Assembly (NCBI RefSeq): GCF_009371885.1
Contig: NZ_QLZA01000001.1
Coordinates: 124,001 to 188,000, forward strand
Length of the DNA stretch: 64,000 bases
Direction of reading: 5' to 3'
Origin: Bifidobacterium tibiigranuli
Lineage (GTDB): Bacteria; Actinomycetota; Actinomycetes; Actinomycetales; Bifidobacteriaceae
Positions 18,550 to 28,556 of this stretch are shown here, piece after piece. How positions within the stretch are numbered: the stretch's first letter is position 1; each line of letters begins with the position of its first letter. Under the pieces are notes generated by a model. That model was not told the DNA's origin and made no database searches. It worked only from the letters and a program-made list of their open reading frames with translations. The position numbers and the translations under genes are program-made.

Positions 18550-18626
18550 CTTCTTACTTTCTCACTTTTCCGACGGCGTAGAACTCTGCGAGCCCTGCAG
18601 TGAACTGGATGCGGCGGGGGAGGGGC

Positions 18627-19703
18627 TTAGTCGGAGCCTGGCGACTGTGCTGCCGACGCTGGCGACGACGGTGAAGAGTCTGGGCTATGTGAGTTACCTG
18701 TGTTAGCTGGATTACCTGTGCCGTCTTGCGCATTGCCGGATGCATCACCCGCGCACACTGCTGCGATGACGGGCGATGCCAGAGCGCTGACCCAGTCGAC
18801 AAGCGCCGAAGCACCAGCGGGCATCTGCTCAGGGACATCAACAATGGGAACCTTGCCGGTTTTGGCCGAGGCGAGCAGCGCGGCGGCAGTTTCATCGGGC
18901 TTGAGCCCGTTGCCGATCAGCACGTCGACCTGTTTGTCTTCCAGCAGCTTGCGAAAATCCTTGACTCCGCTGGGCGAATCGACGGAAGGCGCAGCATCTG
19001 ACTGCGGCTGCGTGCCGGCTGCTGCCAGAGCCGATTGCGCATAGCTCTGCGGCGTGCGGTCCTTGAGTCCCAGATCGGCCATGAGATAGAAGGCCGAGGC
19101 ATCGAGCGAGGCATACGTTGAGTTCTTATGCGCCTTGGCGAATGCGGCGAACTCATCGTCGAGCTTGCCCTCCGCGCCGCGCCATGTCTTGAGGCGGGCG
19201 GCGAAGGCCTTCTTCTTCGCGGGGCGGGCCTTGCTGAAGGCCTCGGCCAGCTCCGAAGCCATGCCGGCGCGCGCATCCTTGGAGAACCACAGGTAGGGGT
19301 TGTCGCCGTCCATCGCGCCCACGGTTTCCGCGGCGGAGACGATCGCGCCGCCCTTGGACAGATTCTTCGCCGCCCAGTCGTCGTATCCGGCCCCGTTCGC
19401 AACGATGATATCGGCGTGCCGCAGCGCATCGATATTTGCCGAGCTCGGCGCGAAGCCTTGTGCAGCGGGCGTGTCGGGCGGCAGGATGGACACGACCTTG
19501 ACATCCGCGCCGCCGATCTGCCTGGCGAGCGAGGCCCACTGATTCAGCGAGGCGACGACGGCGATGGGGCCTGCGGGTGTGGGCGTCGCAGCCGAATGCC
19601 TGGCATCCGGGGAAGCTGCGTCGCAGGCTGCCAGCGACAGCGCCGCAATCGCCGCGAGCGCGAGCATGGCAGCATGTCGCAGCGCCTTCATTCGTAACGT
19701 CAT
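18627..19703 (-). CDS. Orphan ZnuA/TroA-like substrate-binding lipoprotein lacking metal ligands
   Basis: 358 residues from ATG 19703 (SD AAGGAGGG). Signal peptide with lipobox LSLAAC. The body follows the cluster A-I metal-binding family: PIAVVASLNQWASLARQIGG, ADIIVANGAGYDDWAAKNL, DNPYLWFSKDA, a long central helix, and KQVDVLIGNGLKPDETAAAL. The usual histidines are missing: the DPHEYEP-type site is DTPAAQGFAP, NPH is NPY, and the third His region reads SLDASAFYLM. No permease or ATPase gene is near; it is divergent from folD. The C-terminus is a Ser/Gly/Asn-rich tail. Either a scavenger with changed ligand or a non-metal protein. Confidence 0.8.
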   Translation of the reverse strand: MTLRMKALRHAAMLALAAIAALSLAACDAASPDARHSAATPTPAGPIAVVASLNQWASLARQIGGADVKVVSILPPDTPAAQGFAPSSANIDALRHADIIVANGAGYDDWAAKNLSKGGAIVSAAETVGAMDGDNPYLWFSKDARAGMASELAEAFSKARPAKKKAFAARLKTWRGAEGKLDDEFAAFAKAHKNSTYASLDASAFYLMADLGLKDRTPQSYAQSALAAAGTQPQSDAAPSVDSPSGVKDFRKLLEDKQVDVLIGNGLKPDETAAALLASAKTGKVPIVDVPEQMPAGASALVDWVSALASPVIAAVCAGDASGNAQDGTGNPANTGNSHSPDSSPSSPASAAQSPGSD

Positions 19704-19877
19704 GCAAGCCCTCCTTGCACATGTCGTTGCCGCCACAGTCGGTGTAGCGTGGATATCGCACCTGCGTCCGATGCATCGGCGACGAAAAGGAATCGATACC
19801 CCTAACGATAATCTACAAGGTGCCGTATGCGCGGTGCCATATGCGCGAGAAGGAATCAACGAAGGCAAGGAGAGCGA

Positions 19878-20759
19878 ATGACGATGCCCGTGAAGCTTGA
19901 CGGAAAGCAGGTAGCCAGCGAGATCAAAGCCGATCTGGCGCGGCGCGTACGTGCGCTTGCCCAGCGTGGCGTGCAGCCAGGCCTGGGCACGCTGCTGGTC
20001 GGGGAGGACCCGGCCTCGGCCAAATACGTATCCGGCAAGCATACGGACTGCGCCGAAGTGGGCATTCGCTCCATCCGTCGCGAGCTGCCCGCCGACGCCG
20101 GGCGGGAGGCGATACTCGAAGCCGTGCGTTCGCTCAACGAGGATCCGGACTGCACGGGCTTCATCGTGCAGCTGCCGCTGCCGCAAGGCGTCGATCAGGG
20201 CGCGATCATCGATGCGATCGATCCGGCCAGGGACGCCGACGGCATGCACCCATACAACCTCGGCGAGCTGGTGCTGCATGTCGCCGGGGATATCGCCACG
20301 CCGCTGCCGTGCACGCCGCGCGGCATCCTGGAACTGCTTGCCCGCTACGACATCGAGCTGGGCGGCAAGAATGTGTGCGTGCTCGGGCGCGGCATCACCA
20401 TCGGGCGCACGATACCGCTGCTGCTCACGCGCCGCGGCGTCGATGCGACCGTTACGCTGTGCCATACCGGCACCCAGGATGTGCGCAGCTACTTGCGGCG
20501 TGCTGATGTGATCGTCTCCGCGACTGGTCATCCGGGCTTTGTGCAGCCTGACGACGTCAAGCCCGGCGCCGTGCTCGTTGATGTGGGCATTGCGCGGGTG
20601 TTCGATGAGGAATCGGGCCGGTACCGCATCAAAGGCGACATCGACAAGGTCTGCTACGAAGTGGCCGGGGCCTACACACCGAATCCGGGGGGAGTCGGCC
20701 CGATGACGCGTGCGATGCTGCTGACCAATGTCGTGGAGATGGCCGAGCGCCGGGTCTGA
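19878..20759 (+). CDS. folD: Methylenetetrahydrofolate dehydrogenase/cyclohydrolase
   Basis: 293 residues from ATG 19878 (SD AAGGAG). FolD interconverts 5,10-methylene-THF, methenyl-THF and 10-formyl-THF. Signatures are [18 protein letters not shown] (catalytic Tyr/Lys region), [32 protein letters not shown], the NADP-binding ARG-like segment [21 protein letters not shown], and [12 protein letters not shown] near the end. Length and motif order are standard. It supplies one-carbon units for purines and formyl-Met. Confidence 0.97.
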   Translation: MTMPVKLDGKQVASEIKADLARRVRALAQRGVQPGLGTLLVGEDPASAKYVSGKHTDCAEVGIRSIRRELPADAGREAILEAVRSLNEDPDCTGFIVQLPLPQGVDQGAIIDAIDPARDADGMHPYNLGELVLHVAGDIATPLPCTPRGILELLARYDIELGGKNVCVLGRGITIGRTIPLLLTRRGVDATVTLCHTGTQDVRSYLRRADVIVSATGHPGFVQPDDVKPGAVLVDVGIARVFDEESGRYRIKGDIDKVCYEVAGAYTPNPGGVGPMTRAMLLTNVVEMAERRV

Positions 20760-20942
20760 TGTCATGGTGCGTGACATGCCGTGCGACATAGTGCGTGACA
20801 TAGCGCTCGACACGCCCGGAATACTCATGATTCTTTGGATATGGCTCCTTGTATTCTGTTATCCGTATGTGCCTGCAAAGGCACGCGATAACTGAAAATC
20901 GGTAATATCCACATAACCTAGTAAACAGAAACCACTTAATTA

Positions 20943-22448
20943 ATGGCAGAGAACAATACGGAAGTCACCAAGGTCGCGATCAACGACATCGGCACCGAAG
21001 AGGACTTCATCAAGGCAGTCGATTCCACCATCAAGAACTTCGATGATGGCGATCTGGTCGAGGGAACCGTCGTCAAGGTCGATCATGACGAGGTCCTGCT
21101 CGACATCGGCTACAAGACCGAGGGCGTCATTCCCTCCCGCGAACTTTCCATCAAGAAAGATGTCAAGCCCGAAGAGGTCGTCGAGGTCGGCGATTCGATC
21201 GAGGCTCTCGTCGTCACCAAAGAGGACAAGGAAGGCCGTCTGATCCTGTCCAAGAAGCGTGCGCAGTACGAGCGCGCCTGGGGCGACATCGAGTCCATCA
21301 AGGACGCCGACGGCGTTGTTGAAGGCACCGTCATTGAAGCTGTCAAGGGCGGCCTGATCGTCGATATCGGTCTGCGTGGCTTCCTGCCTGCGTCGCTGGT
21401 CGAAATGCGCCGCGTACGCGATCTGACGCCGTTCATCGGCCAGAAGATAAAGGCCAAGATCCTTGAGCTCGACAAGAACCGCAACAATGTGGTGCTCTCC
21501 CGTCGCCAGTACCTTGAGGAGACTCAGTCCGAGGTGCGCGAGACCTTCCTCTCCCAGCTCAAGAAGGGCCAGATTCGCGAGGGCGTCGTGTCCTCCATCG
21601 TCAACTTCGGCGCGTTCGTCGATCTTGGCGGCGTCGACGGCCTGATTCACGTCTCCGAGCTGTCCTGGAAGCACATCGACCACCCGTCGGAAGTCGTCAA
21701 GGTCGGTGACAAGGTCACCGTCGAGGTGCTTGACGTCGATCTCGACCGCGAGCGTATTTCCCTGTCGCTCAAGGCGACCCAGGAGGATCCGTGGCAGCGC
21801 TTCGCACGCACCCACGTTCCCGGCCAGATCGTCAAGGGCAAGGTCACCAAGATCGTGCAGTTCGGCGTGTTCGTGTCCGTCGAAGACGGCATCGAGGGCC
21901 TGGTGCACATCTCTGAGCTGGCCAACCGTCACGTGGACAACCCCGAGACGGTCGTCAAGCCGAACGAAGAGGTATTCGTCAAGGTGATCGACGTCGATCT
22001 CGATCGTCGCCGCATCTCCCTGTCCCTCAAGCAGGCCAACGACTCCGTCGACGCGACTTCCGAGGACTTCGATCCCGCGCTCTACGGCATGCCCGCCGAG
22101 TACGACGACGAGGGCAACTACAAGTACCCCGAAGGCTTCGACCCGACGACCAACGAGTGGATCGCCGGCTTCGAGCAGCAGCGCGAGGAGTGGGAGTCGC
22201 AGTACGCGGCCGCCCACGACCTGTGGGAGCAGCACAAGGAGTTCGTCGCCAAGGAGAACGAGAACGCGGCCGCTTCAGCTGCCGAGGATGGCCAGGGCCA
22301 GAACGAGCATCACGAACGCTCTGCCGCTGCCGCCACTGGTTCGTCGGAAGCTTCGAACTACTCCTCTGACGCTTCGAACGAAGGAACCCTCGCCGGTTCC
22401 GATCAGCTTGCCGCGCTTCGCGAGCAGCTGCTGAGCGAAAAGAAGTGA
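20943..22448 (+). CDS. rpsA: 30S ribosomal protein S1
   Basis: 501 residues with four S1 (OB-fold) domains, the actinobacterial form: GDLVEGTVVKVDHDEVLLDIGYKTEG, GVVEGTVIEAVKGGLIVDIGLRGFLP, REGVVSSIVNFGAFVDLGGVDGLIH and VKGKVTKIVQFGVFVSVEDGIEGLVH. An acidic, Ala/Ser-rich C-terminal extension of ~120 residues follows. S1 binds mRNA leaders on the ribosome. The ATG at 20943 has no SD (upstream is ACTTAATTA), consistent with S1 genes elsewhere that use special, autoregulated leaders. Confidence 0.97.
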   Translation: MAENNTEVTKVAINDIGTEEDFIKAVDSTIKNFDDGDLVEGTVVKVDHDEVLLDIGYKTEGVIPSRELSIKKDVKPEEVVEVGDSIEALVVTKEDKEGRLILSKKRAQYERAWGDIESIKDADGVVEGTVIEAVKGGLIVDIGLRGFLPASLVEMRRVRDLTPFIGQKIKAKILELDKNRNNVVLSRRQYLEETQSEVRETFLSQLKKGQIREGVVSSIVNFGAFVDLGGVDGLIHVSELSWKHIDHPSEVVKVGDKVTVEVLDVDLDRERISLSLKATQEDPWQRFARTHVPGQIVKGKVTKIVQFGVFVSVEDGIEGLVHISELANRHVDNPETVVKPNEEVFVKVIDVDLDRRRISLSLKQANDSVDATSEDFDPALYGMPAEYDDEGNYKYPEGFDPTTNEWIAGFEQQREEWESQYAAAHDLWEQHKEFVAKENENAAASAAEDGQGQNEHHERSAAAATGSSEASNYSSDASNEGTLAGSDQLAALREQLLSEKK

Positions 22449-22496
22449 GCTTGAGAGGCTAGGCGGTCTTGTGACTCGCTAGCCTCACGAGTTCGT

Positions 22497-22529
22497 TGCA
22501 GCCCGGTACCCGAAAGGGGCCGGGCTGCA
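22497..22529 (+). terminator. Stem-loop terminator after rpsA
   Basis: Arms TGCAGCCCGG (22497-22506) and CCGGGCTGCA (22520-22529) close over a second CCC-GAAA-GGG tetraloop stem. It begins about 50 bp after the rpsA stop and separates it from coaE. Confidence 0.8.
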
Positions 22530-22635
22530 CTTGTATCCGCCCCCTTCCTGCGCTGTTGGCTTGCTGTTTGATTGGCGGCGGGCGGGGCTGTCTTACATCG
22601 CCTTCGATCTTCTTCGCGATACGATGGAAGGCATG

Positions 22636-23298
22636 ATGAGAATCGGACTGACCGGCGGTATTGCGGCCGGCAAGAGCACTGTGGCGCAGCATCTCAACAA
22701 TCTGGGATTAACCGTCATCGACTATGACGCTTTGGCGCGGCAGGTCGTCGCACCCGGCAGCGAAGGACTGCGCCAGATTGTGCAGGAGTTCGGGAACGGG
22801 GCCGTCACAGCCGATGGGCAATTGAATCGGGCGTGGATGGCCGAGCATGTGTTCGGCGAGCATGCGGCACCCGGCGCGCGCGAACGACTTGACGCCATCG
22901 AACACCCGCTGATTTACGAGGCTGCTAGGCGCATTGAGCGCTCGATAGTAGGCAACGCCTCGATACCATGCAATGACACGAGCCCGCAACCACCCGCTAT
23001 CGTCGTGCACGACGTACCGCTGCTCGCCGAAGTGATTGGCTCCATGCCGTTCTCCTTCGCGCATATCGTCTCGGTCGAAGCACCAGCGGAAACGCGTGTT
23101 GCGCGAATGATGAGCACACGGGGCATGAGCCGCGAGCAGGCGCTGGCGCGCATCCGGCACCAGTCCAGTGAGGCAGAGCGCAGGGCGCTGGCTGATGAGG
23201 TCATCGACGCCACGCAGCCTATCGAACGAATGTTCGAACGTGTTGATACGCTGGTTGCACAATGGCGAAGCGAACTTCGCCACTCGCCGTATCGTTGA
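22636..23298 (+). CDS. coaE: Dephospho-CoA kinase
   Basis: About 220 residues from ATG 22636 ([15 protein letters not shown]); ATGs at 22633 and 22624 are alternatives, and GGAAGG lies 4 bp before 22636. CoaE phosphorylates dephospho-CoA, the last step of CoA synthesis. Walker A is [12 protein letters not shown]; other motifs are [27 protein letters not shown] and [23 protein letters not shown]. The 3' end contains a LexA box for the downstream uvrB gene, so this coding sequence doubles as a promoter region. Confidence 0.95.
   Translation: MRIGLTGGIAAGKSTVAQHLNNLGLTVIDYDALARQVVAPGSEGLRQIVQEFGNGAVTADGQLNRAWMAEHVFGEHAAPGARERLDAIEHPLIYEAARRIERSIVGNASIPCNDTSPQPPAIVVHDVPLLAEVIGSMPFSFAHIVSVEAPAETRVARMMSTRGMSREQALARIRHQSSEAERRALADEVIDATQPIERMFERVDTLVAQWRSELRHSPYR
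23222..23237. promoter_or_regulatory. LexA (SOS) box inside the coaE 3' end, upstream of uvrB
   Basis: TCGAACGAATGTTCGA is a perfect TCGAAC-N4-GTTCGA site. It encodes part of CoaE residues ERMFER and lies about 147 bp before the uvrB ATG, implying an internal SOS promoter. Confidence 0.85.
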
Positions 23299-23383
23299 TG
23301 ACGCCGTTCGGTGTGCGGCAGGGAGTCGCATGCGGCAGGGAATTGCGTGCAGCAGAGAATACAGACAGACGGCCAAGGATCGG

Positions 23384-25501
23384 ATGGATATGGGATTCAA
23401 TATCGAGCGTGCGAACAAGCCCTTCGTCGTCAAATCGCCCTACCATCCTTCGGGCGACCAGCCGCAGGCCATTGACGAGCTGGCGGCGCGCATCGAGAAC
23501 GGCGAGAACGACGTGGTGCTCATGGGCGCGACGGGAACCGGCAAGACGGCGACCACCGCATGGCTTATCGAGAAGCTGCAGCGCCCCACGTTGATTCTGG
23601 AGCCGAACAAGACCCTTGCCGCGCAGCTATGCGCCGAATTCCGCGAGCTCATGCCCGACAATGCCGTGAGCTATTTCGTGTCATATTACGACTACTACCA
23701 GCCCGAGGCCTACATTCCGCAGACGGATACCTACATCGAGAAGGATTCGAACATCAACGACGATGTGGAGCGGCTGCGCCATGCGGCCACTGCCAACCTG
23801 CTCACCCGGCGCGACTGCGTCGTTGTGGCCACGGTTTCCTGCATCTACGGTCTGGGCACGCCCGAGGAGTACGCCGGCCGCATGCTCTTCCTGGAAGAGG
23901 GCCAGCAGATAGACCGCGATACGCTGCTGCGCAAATTCGTCGACATGCAGTACAAGCGCAACGATATCGCCTTCACGCGCGGCACTTTCCGCGTGCGCGG
24001 CGACACCGTCGAGATCATCCCGGTCTACGAGGAGCTTGCTGTGCGCATCGAGTTCTTCGGCGACGAGATCGACCGCATCTCGACGCTGCATCCGCTCACC
24101 GGCGACGTGATCGACCACGAGCAATCCGTCCATATCTTCCCGGCCTCGCACTACGTGGCTGGCCCGGAGCGCATGGAGCGGGCGCTGAAAGACATCAAAG
24201 CCGAGCTCGACGTCCGCGTTGCGGAGCTGCGCAAACAGGGCAAGGAGCTGGAAGCCCAACGCCTGACAATGCGCACTACGTATGATTTGGAGATGCTCAC
24301 GCAGGTGGGCGTGTGCTCCGGCATCGAGAACTACTCGCGGCATTTCGACGGTCGCGACCCCGGTACCGCGCCGCACACGCTGCTTGACTTCTTCCCGGAC
24401 GACTTCCTGCTGGTCATCGACGAATCGCATGTCACCGTGCCCCAGATCGGCGCGATGTACGAGGGCGACGCCAGCCGCAAGCGCACGCTGGTCGAGCACG
24501 GCTTCCGCTTGCCTTCGGCGATGGACAACCGGCCGCTCAAATGGCCGGAATTCCTGCAGCGTGTCGGCCAGACCATCTACCTGTCCGCCACGCCAGGCGA
24601 CTACGAGATGGGGCTTTCCGACGGCGTGGTGGAGCAGATCATTCGCCCGACCGGCCTGCTTGACCCCCAGATCGAAGTGCGTCCGGTCGAAGGGCAGATC
24701 GACGATCTGCTTGCCGAGATCAAGGATCGCGTCGCCAAGCATGAGCGCACCCTGGTGACGACGCTGACCAAGAAGATGGCCGAGGATCTGACGGATTATC
24801 TGCTGGAACGCGGCATCAAGGTCGAGTACCTGCATTCCGACGTCGATACGCTCCGTCGCGTGGAGCTGCTGCGTGAGCTGCGCGAGGGCAAAATCGACGT
24901 CATCGTGGGCATCAATCTGCTGCGCGAGGGCCTGGACCTGCCCGAAGTGTCGTTGGTGGCAATCCTCGACGCCGACAAGGAGGGCTTCCTGCGTTCCTAT
25001 CGCTCGCTTATCCAGACGATCGGCCGTGCAGCCCGCAACGTGTCGGGCACTGTGCTCATGTATGCCGATGAGATCACCGACGCGATGCACAAGGCCATCG
25101 ACGAGACGAATCGCCGCCGCGACAAGCAGATCGCCTACAACACCGAGCACGGCGTTGATCCGCAGCCGCTTATCAAAAAAATCAGCGATGTCAACGATAT
25201 GCTCGCCAAAGAGGATATCGACACCCAGACCTTGCTTGAAGGCGGCTACCGCAATGCCGGCAAGGCGGGCAACACGCATTTGGGCCTGCCAAACTTCAAC
25301 CAGGACGAGGCCGACAAGCGCCATGAGGAGATTCTTAAGGCCGGACTGCCCGCGCAGGATCTCGCGGATTTGATTCGTCAGATGAGCGAGCAGATGCACA
25401 CCGCTGCCGAGCAGCTGCAATTCGAGCTCGCGGCTCGCCTGCGCGACGAGATCCATGACTTGAAGAAGGAGCTGCGTCAAATAACCGAGGCGCAGAAGTA
25501 A
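23384..25501 (+). CDS. uvrB: UvrABC system protein B
   Basis: 705 residues from ATG 23384 ([21 protein letters not shown]). UvrB is the damage-verifying helicase of nucleotide excision repair. Walker A is [15 protein letters not shown], the beta-hairpin region is [25 protein letters not shown], the DEAD-like Walker B is [12 protein letters not shown], motif VI is QTIGRAARN, and a C-terminal UVR domain ([20 protein letters not shown]) contacts UvrC. Length is slightly above the usual ~670. The nearby SOS box predicts DNA-damage induction. Confidence 0.98.
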   Translation: MDMGFNIERANKPFVVKSPYHPSGDQPQAIDELAARIENGENDVVLMGATGTGKTATTAWLIEKLQRPTLILEPNKTLAAQLCAEFRELMPDNAVSYFVSYYDYYQPEAYIPQTDTYIEKDSNINDDVERLRHAATANLLTRRDCVVVATVSCIYGLGTPEEYAGRMLFLEEGQQIDRDTLLRKFVDMQYKRNDIAFTRGTFRVRGDTVEIIPVYEELAVRIEFFGDEIDRISTLHPLTGDVIDHEQSVHIFPASHYVAGPERMERALKDIKAELDVRVAELRKQGKELEAQRLTMRTTYDLEMLTQVGVCSGIENYSRHFDGRDPGTAPHTLLDFFPDDFLLVIDESHVTVPQIGAMYEGDASRKRTLVEHGFRLPSAMDNRPLKWPEFLQRVGQTIYLSATPGDYEMGLSDGVVEQIIRPTGLLDPQIEVRPVEGQIDDLLAEIKDRVAKHERTLVTTLTKKMAEDLTDYLLERGIKVEYLHSDVDTLRRVELLRELREGKIDVIVGINLLREGLDLPEVSLVAILDADKEGFLRSYRSLIQTIGRAARNVSGTVLMYADEITDAMHKAIDETNRRRDKQIAYNTEHGVDPQPLIKKISDVNDMLAKEDIDTQTLLEGGYRNAGKAGNTHLGLPNFNQDEADKRHEEILKAGLPAQDLADLIRQMSEQMHTAAEQLQFELAARLRDEIHDLKKELRQITEAQK

Positions 25502-25507
25502 TCGAGT

Positions 25508-25542
25508 CGCCTGGCAGAAGTCCAGTGGACTCCTGCCAGGCG
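25508..25542 (+). terminator. Stem-loop terminator after uvrB
   Basis: Arms CGCCTGGCAG (25508-25517) and CTGCCAGGCG (25533-25542) enclose a second perfect stem GTCCA/TGGAC around 25520-25530. It starts 6 bp after the stop. Confidence 0.8.
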
Positions 25543-25614
25543 CGACGAGCGTCTGTTCAAGGCGCGAAGTACAGTGCTGCGGCCCCGTCACCGGCCGTCC
25601 GTATGCTTGCTTTC

Positions 25615-26610
25615 ATGTCTGAAACCCCCCTTGCCTTCATGATCGCCACCTTTGTCGTGCTCGCGGTGTTCTTCGCCGTCGATCTGTTCGTCATCGGCCG
25701 CAAGCCGCATGTGCCTACGACCAAGGAGAGCCTGCAGCATATCGCGTTCTTCATTGTCATGGCGCTGATTTTCGGCGCGCTGCTCTGGCTCATCGTCGGC
25801 GCGAAGCCCGCCGTCGAGTTCTACTCTGGCTGGCTCACCGAATACTCCCTGAGCATCGACAACCTGTTCGTCTTCGTCATCATCATGGCGAATTTCGCAG
25901 TGCCGCGCGAGCTGCAGAAATACGTGCTGAGCGTGGGCATCACCGTGGCGCTTGTGTTGCGCGGCGTGTTTATTCTGATTGGTGCCGCGATCATCTCCCG
26001 CTTCACCTGGGTGTTCTTCCTCTTCGGCGCTTTTCTGATTGTTACCGCCATAAAGCTGGCAATGGGCGGAGACGACGATGAGGAATATCACGAGAACGCC
26101 GTCATCCGGGCCTTGCGCAAGGTGGTGAGCATCACCGACGAGTACGATGGCGAGAAGCTGCGGACCGAAAAGAACGGCGTGCGGCTCTGGACGCCGATGC
26201 TCATCGTGTTCCTCACCATCGGCACCACCGACGTGATGTTCGCCTTCGACTCCATACCGGCTATCTTCGGCCTGACCAAGGATCCCTTCATCGTGTTCAC
26301 CGCCAACGTCTTCGCCCTGCTCGGCCTGCAGCAGCTCTACTTCCTGCTGGGAGCTTTGCTCGACAAGCTCGTGTACCTGCCGGTGGGGCTCTCCGTGGTG
26401 CTTGGTTTCATCGGCATCAAGCTCGTCATGGAGGCGCTGAGCGGCAACTCCCTGCCCTTCATCAACGGCGGACACCCTGTCGAGCAAGTGCCCGAAGTGC
26501 CTACCTGGCTTTCGCTGGCGGTTATCGTCGTGGCGATCGGCGGCTCCGCGCTGGCCAGCGTGCTCAAGATGCGGCAGGAACCGAGTGCGCAGCAGCAGGG
26601 GCAGCAGTAG
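25615..26610 (+). CDS. TerC family integral membrane protein
   Basis: 331 residues from ATG 25615 (MSETPLAFMIATF); an ATG at 25603 is possible. About eight to nine helices. Typical TerC motifs with membrane acidic residues are present: WLTEYSLSIDNLFVFVIIM, RFTWVFFLFGAFLIVTAIKLAMGG and TIGTTDVMFAFDSIPAIFGLTKDPFIVFTANVFALLGLQQLYFLL. TerC proteins have been linked to tellurite resistance and to manganese export or metalation of secreted proteins. I see no yybP-ykoY-type Mn riboswitch in the 110-bp leader. Single gene bounded by a terminator upstream. Confidence 0.92.
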   Translation: MSETPLAFMIATFVVLAVFFAVDLFVIGRKPHVPTTKESLQHIAFFIVMALIFGALLWLIVGAKPAVEFYSGWLTEYSLSIDNLFVFVIIMANFAVPRELQKYVLSVGITVALVLRGVFILIGAAIISRFTWVFFLFGAFLIVTAIKLAMGGDDDEEYHENAVIRALRKVVSITDEYDGEKLRTEKNGVRLWTPMLIVFLTIGTTDVMFAFDSIPAIFGLTKDPFIVFTANVFALLGLQQLYFLLGALLDKLVYLPVGLSVVLGFIGIKLVMEALSGNSLPFINGGHPVEQVPEVPTWLSLAVIVVAIGGSALASVLKMRQEPSAQQQGQQ

Positions 26611-26645
26611 CTTAAAGGCGTGCAATGCCGCCGAATCGGTGACGA

Positions 26646-26659
26646 TGTGAACGTTCACA
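26646..26659. promoter_or_regulatory. Perfect 14-bp palindrome upstream of pyk (candidate LacI-family operator)
   Basis: TGTGAACGTTCACA is fully self-complementary with a central CG, the form bound by LacI/GalR-family repressors. It lies ~150 bp before the pyk start. Bifidobacteria have LacI-type regulators of central carbon genes, so a role in pyk control is a reasonable inference, not shown by sequence alone. Confidence 0.5.
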
Positions 26660-26807
26660 ACACGCCAAGGCCATCTCATGGACTTCGTCGGGAGCTTACT
26701 AGTAGACTTGCTGTAAGTGAGTTGGGTTATACGACGACCCACATGACTGATTGATTGCATTTGACCAACATCACCGTTGACAAATATGGAAGAACAGGTA
26801 GGAATTC

Positions 26808-28250
26808 ATGCGTAAAGCCAAGATTGTAGATACCATCGGACCCGCCACCGAATCGTTGGAGAACCTCACGAAGCTCGTTGAAGCGGGCATGGATGTCGCG
26901 CGCCTCAACCGCTCGCATGGCACTCCTGAGGACCATCTCAAGGTATACAACAACGTGCGCGAGGCCTCCAAGACGACCGGCCGCAACGTCGCTGCGCTCG
27001 TCGACCTGCAAGGCCCGAAGATTCGCTGCGGATGGTTCAAGAAGAACGCCGAGGGCGAGGACAAGGTCCAGCTTGAGACCGGTCAGGAATTCATCATCAC
27101 GACCGATGACATCGAGGGCGACGAGCACATCACCTCCACCACGTTCAAGGGCCTTCCCGGCGATTGCCACGCAGGCGACCCGATTCTGATCGACGACGGC
27201 AAGGTGCGCCTTGAGGTCACCAAGGTCGAGGGCAGCAACGTCTACACCAAGGTCATCGTGGCCGGCCCGGTATCCAGCCATAAGGGCATCAATCTGCCCG
27301 GCGTGGCCGTGAGCCTTCCGGCGCTTACCGAGAAGGATGAGTCCGACCTGCGTTGGGCCATTCAGACCGGCGCCGATATCATCGCCATGTCCTTCGTGCG
27401 CTTCGCGACCGACATCGACCGCGCCCACGAGATCATGGACGAGGAAGGCCGCCGCATCCCGATCGTCGCCAAGATCGAGAAGCCGCAGGCTGTGGAAAAC
27501 CTCGAGGAGATCGTCAAGGCCTTCGACGGCATCATGGTCGCCCGTGGTGACATGGCTGTGGAAATGCCCTTCGAAGAGGTCCCGCTGGTCACCAAGCGCT
27601 GCATCGAGCTGGCCCGTCAGTACGCCAAGCCGGTTATCGTCGCGACCGAGGTCCTCGGCTCGATGGTCAACTCCCCGGTGCCTTCGCGCGCCGAGGCTTC
27701 CGACTGCGCCAACGCGATTCTTGACGGCTCCGATGCCACGATGACGTCGAATGAGACGGCTGTGGGCAACTATCCCACCGAGACGGTGGATACCATGAGC
27801 CGCATCTCGAGCTACGCCACCGAGCACGGATACGACCGCATCCCCAAGCTCAAGATCATCGACATGTCGAGCACGGGCGCCGTCTCCTCAGCCGCCGTCG
27901 ATCTGGCCGACAAGCTCAACGCCAAGGCCATCGTGGCTTACACCCAGACCGGCCACACCGTGCAGCGCGTCTCGCGTGAGCGCCCTGTCGCACCGATCTA
28001 TGGCCTGACCAACAGCGAGCACACCTATCACTGGCTTGCGCTGAGCTGGGGCACTGAGGCGTTCCTGCTGCCGGGCGACTACCACGACATGAGCCGCAAC
28101 GATCTCATGGTCTTCACCGACAAGACGCTGCGCGATGCTGGCAAGGTCGTCAACGGCGACAAGATCGTCGTGCTCAGCTCCGCCCAGGGCGTGCACCAGT
28201 CGGGCAGCACCGATTCCATCTATGTGCACACCGTCGGCGCCTGCGATTGA
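26808..28250 (+). CDS. pyk: Pyruvate kinase
   Basis: 480 residues, ATG 26808 with SD AGGTAGGA. Catalyses PEP + ADP to pyruvate + ATP. Motifs are MRKAKIVDTIGPATESLENL, GMDVARLNRSHG (substrate-binding Arg/Asn), LVDLQGPKIRCG, IPIVAKIEKPQAVENLEEI (catalytic Lys, metal-binding Glu), IMVARGDMAVEMPFEEV and the C-terminal domain with VAYTQTGHTVQRVSRERP. It is the ATP-yielding end of the lower glycolytic branch after the bifid shunt. A strong hairpin follows the stop. Confidence 0.97.
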   Translation: MRKAKIVDTIGPATESLENLTKLVEAGMDVARLNRSHGTPEDHLKVYNNVREASKTTGRNVAALVDLQGPKIRCGWFKKNAEGEDKVQLETGQEFIITTDDIEGDEHITSTTFKGLPGDCHAGDPILIDDGKVRLEVTKVEGSNVYTKVIVAGPVSSHKGINLPGVAVSLPALTEKDESDLRWAIQTGADIIAMSFVRFATDIDRAHEIMDEEGRRIPIVAKIEKPQAVENLEEIVKAFDGIMVARGDMAVEMPFEEVPLVTKRCIELARQYAKPVIVATEVLGSMVNSPVPSRAEASDCANAILDGSDATMTSNETAVGNYPTETVDTMSRISSYATEHGYDRIPKLKIIDMSSTGAVSSAAVDLADKLNAKAIVAYTQTGHTVQRVSRERPVAPIYGLTNSEHTYHWLALSWGTEAFLLPGDYHDMSRNDLMVFTDKTLRDAGKVVNGDKIVVLSSAQGVHQSGSTDSIYVHTVGACD

Positions 28251-28283
28251 TTCCATCGCGGCCTGCGGGTCTTGCGCATGATG

Positions 28284-28342
28284 CTGATGCCGCGCAGCCG
28301 ATATTCTTCCCAACAGAGGGATATCAGGCTGCGCGGCATCAG
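28284..28342 (+). terminator. Long stem-loop terminator after pyk
   Basis: Arms CTGATGCCGCGCAGCC (28284-28299) and GGCTGCGCGGCATCAG (28327-28342) pair over 16 bp and continue as GATAT/ATATC past a one-base bulge. It lies 34 bp after the stop. The remaining ~200 bp to the tRNA hold no gene that I can support. Confidence 0.8.
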
Positions 28343-28556
28343 TCGTCTTCGCAGCAGGAACCTGTGCCGCTGATTGCGCAGCTCGTTCGCTGACGGCCTA
28401 GAGCATGGCTGACGGACGCTGTGAACAACCGGCAAATAGCTGCTGCGCACATGCCGCACATGCAAGTTTGCGACACACGACTTGCGCGGTCTCATGAGTA
28501 TGGTAAATTGCCATGTGGCAGTGAGACGCGGCAAGCGTCGCGCTCAACGATGCAAC

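Noticed and set aside
25502-25614. Looked for a yybP-ykoY manganese riboswitch before the TerC gene.
   Set aside because: Only ~110 bp, mostly the uvrB terminator hairpin; no matching core bases.
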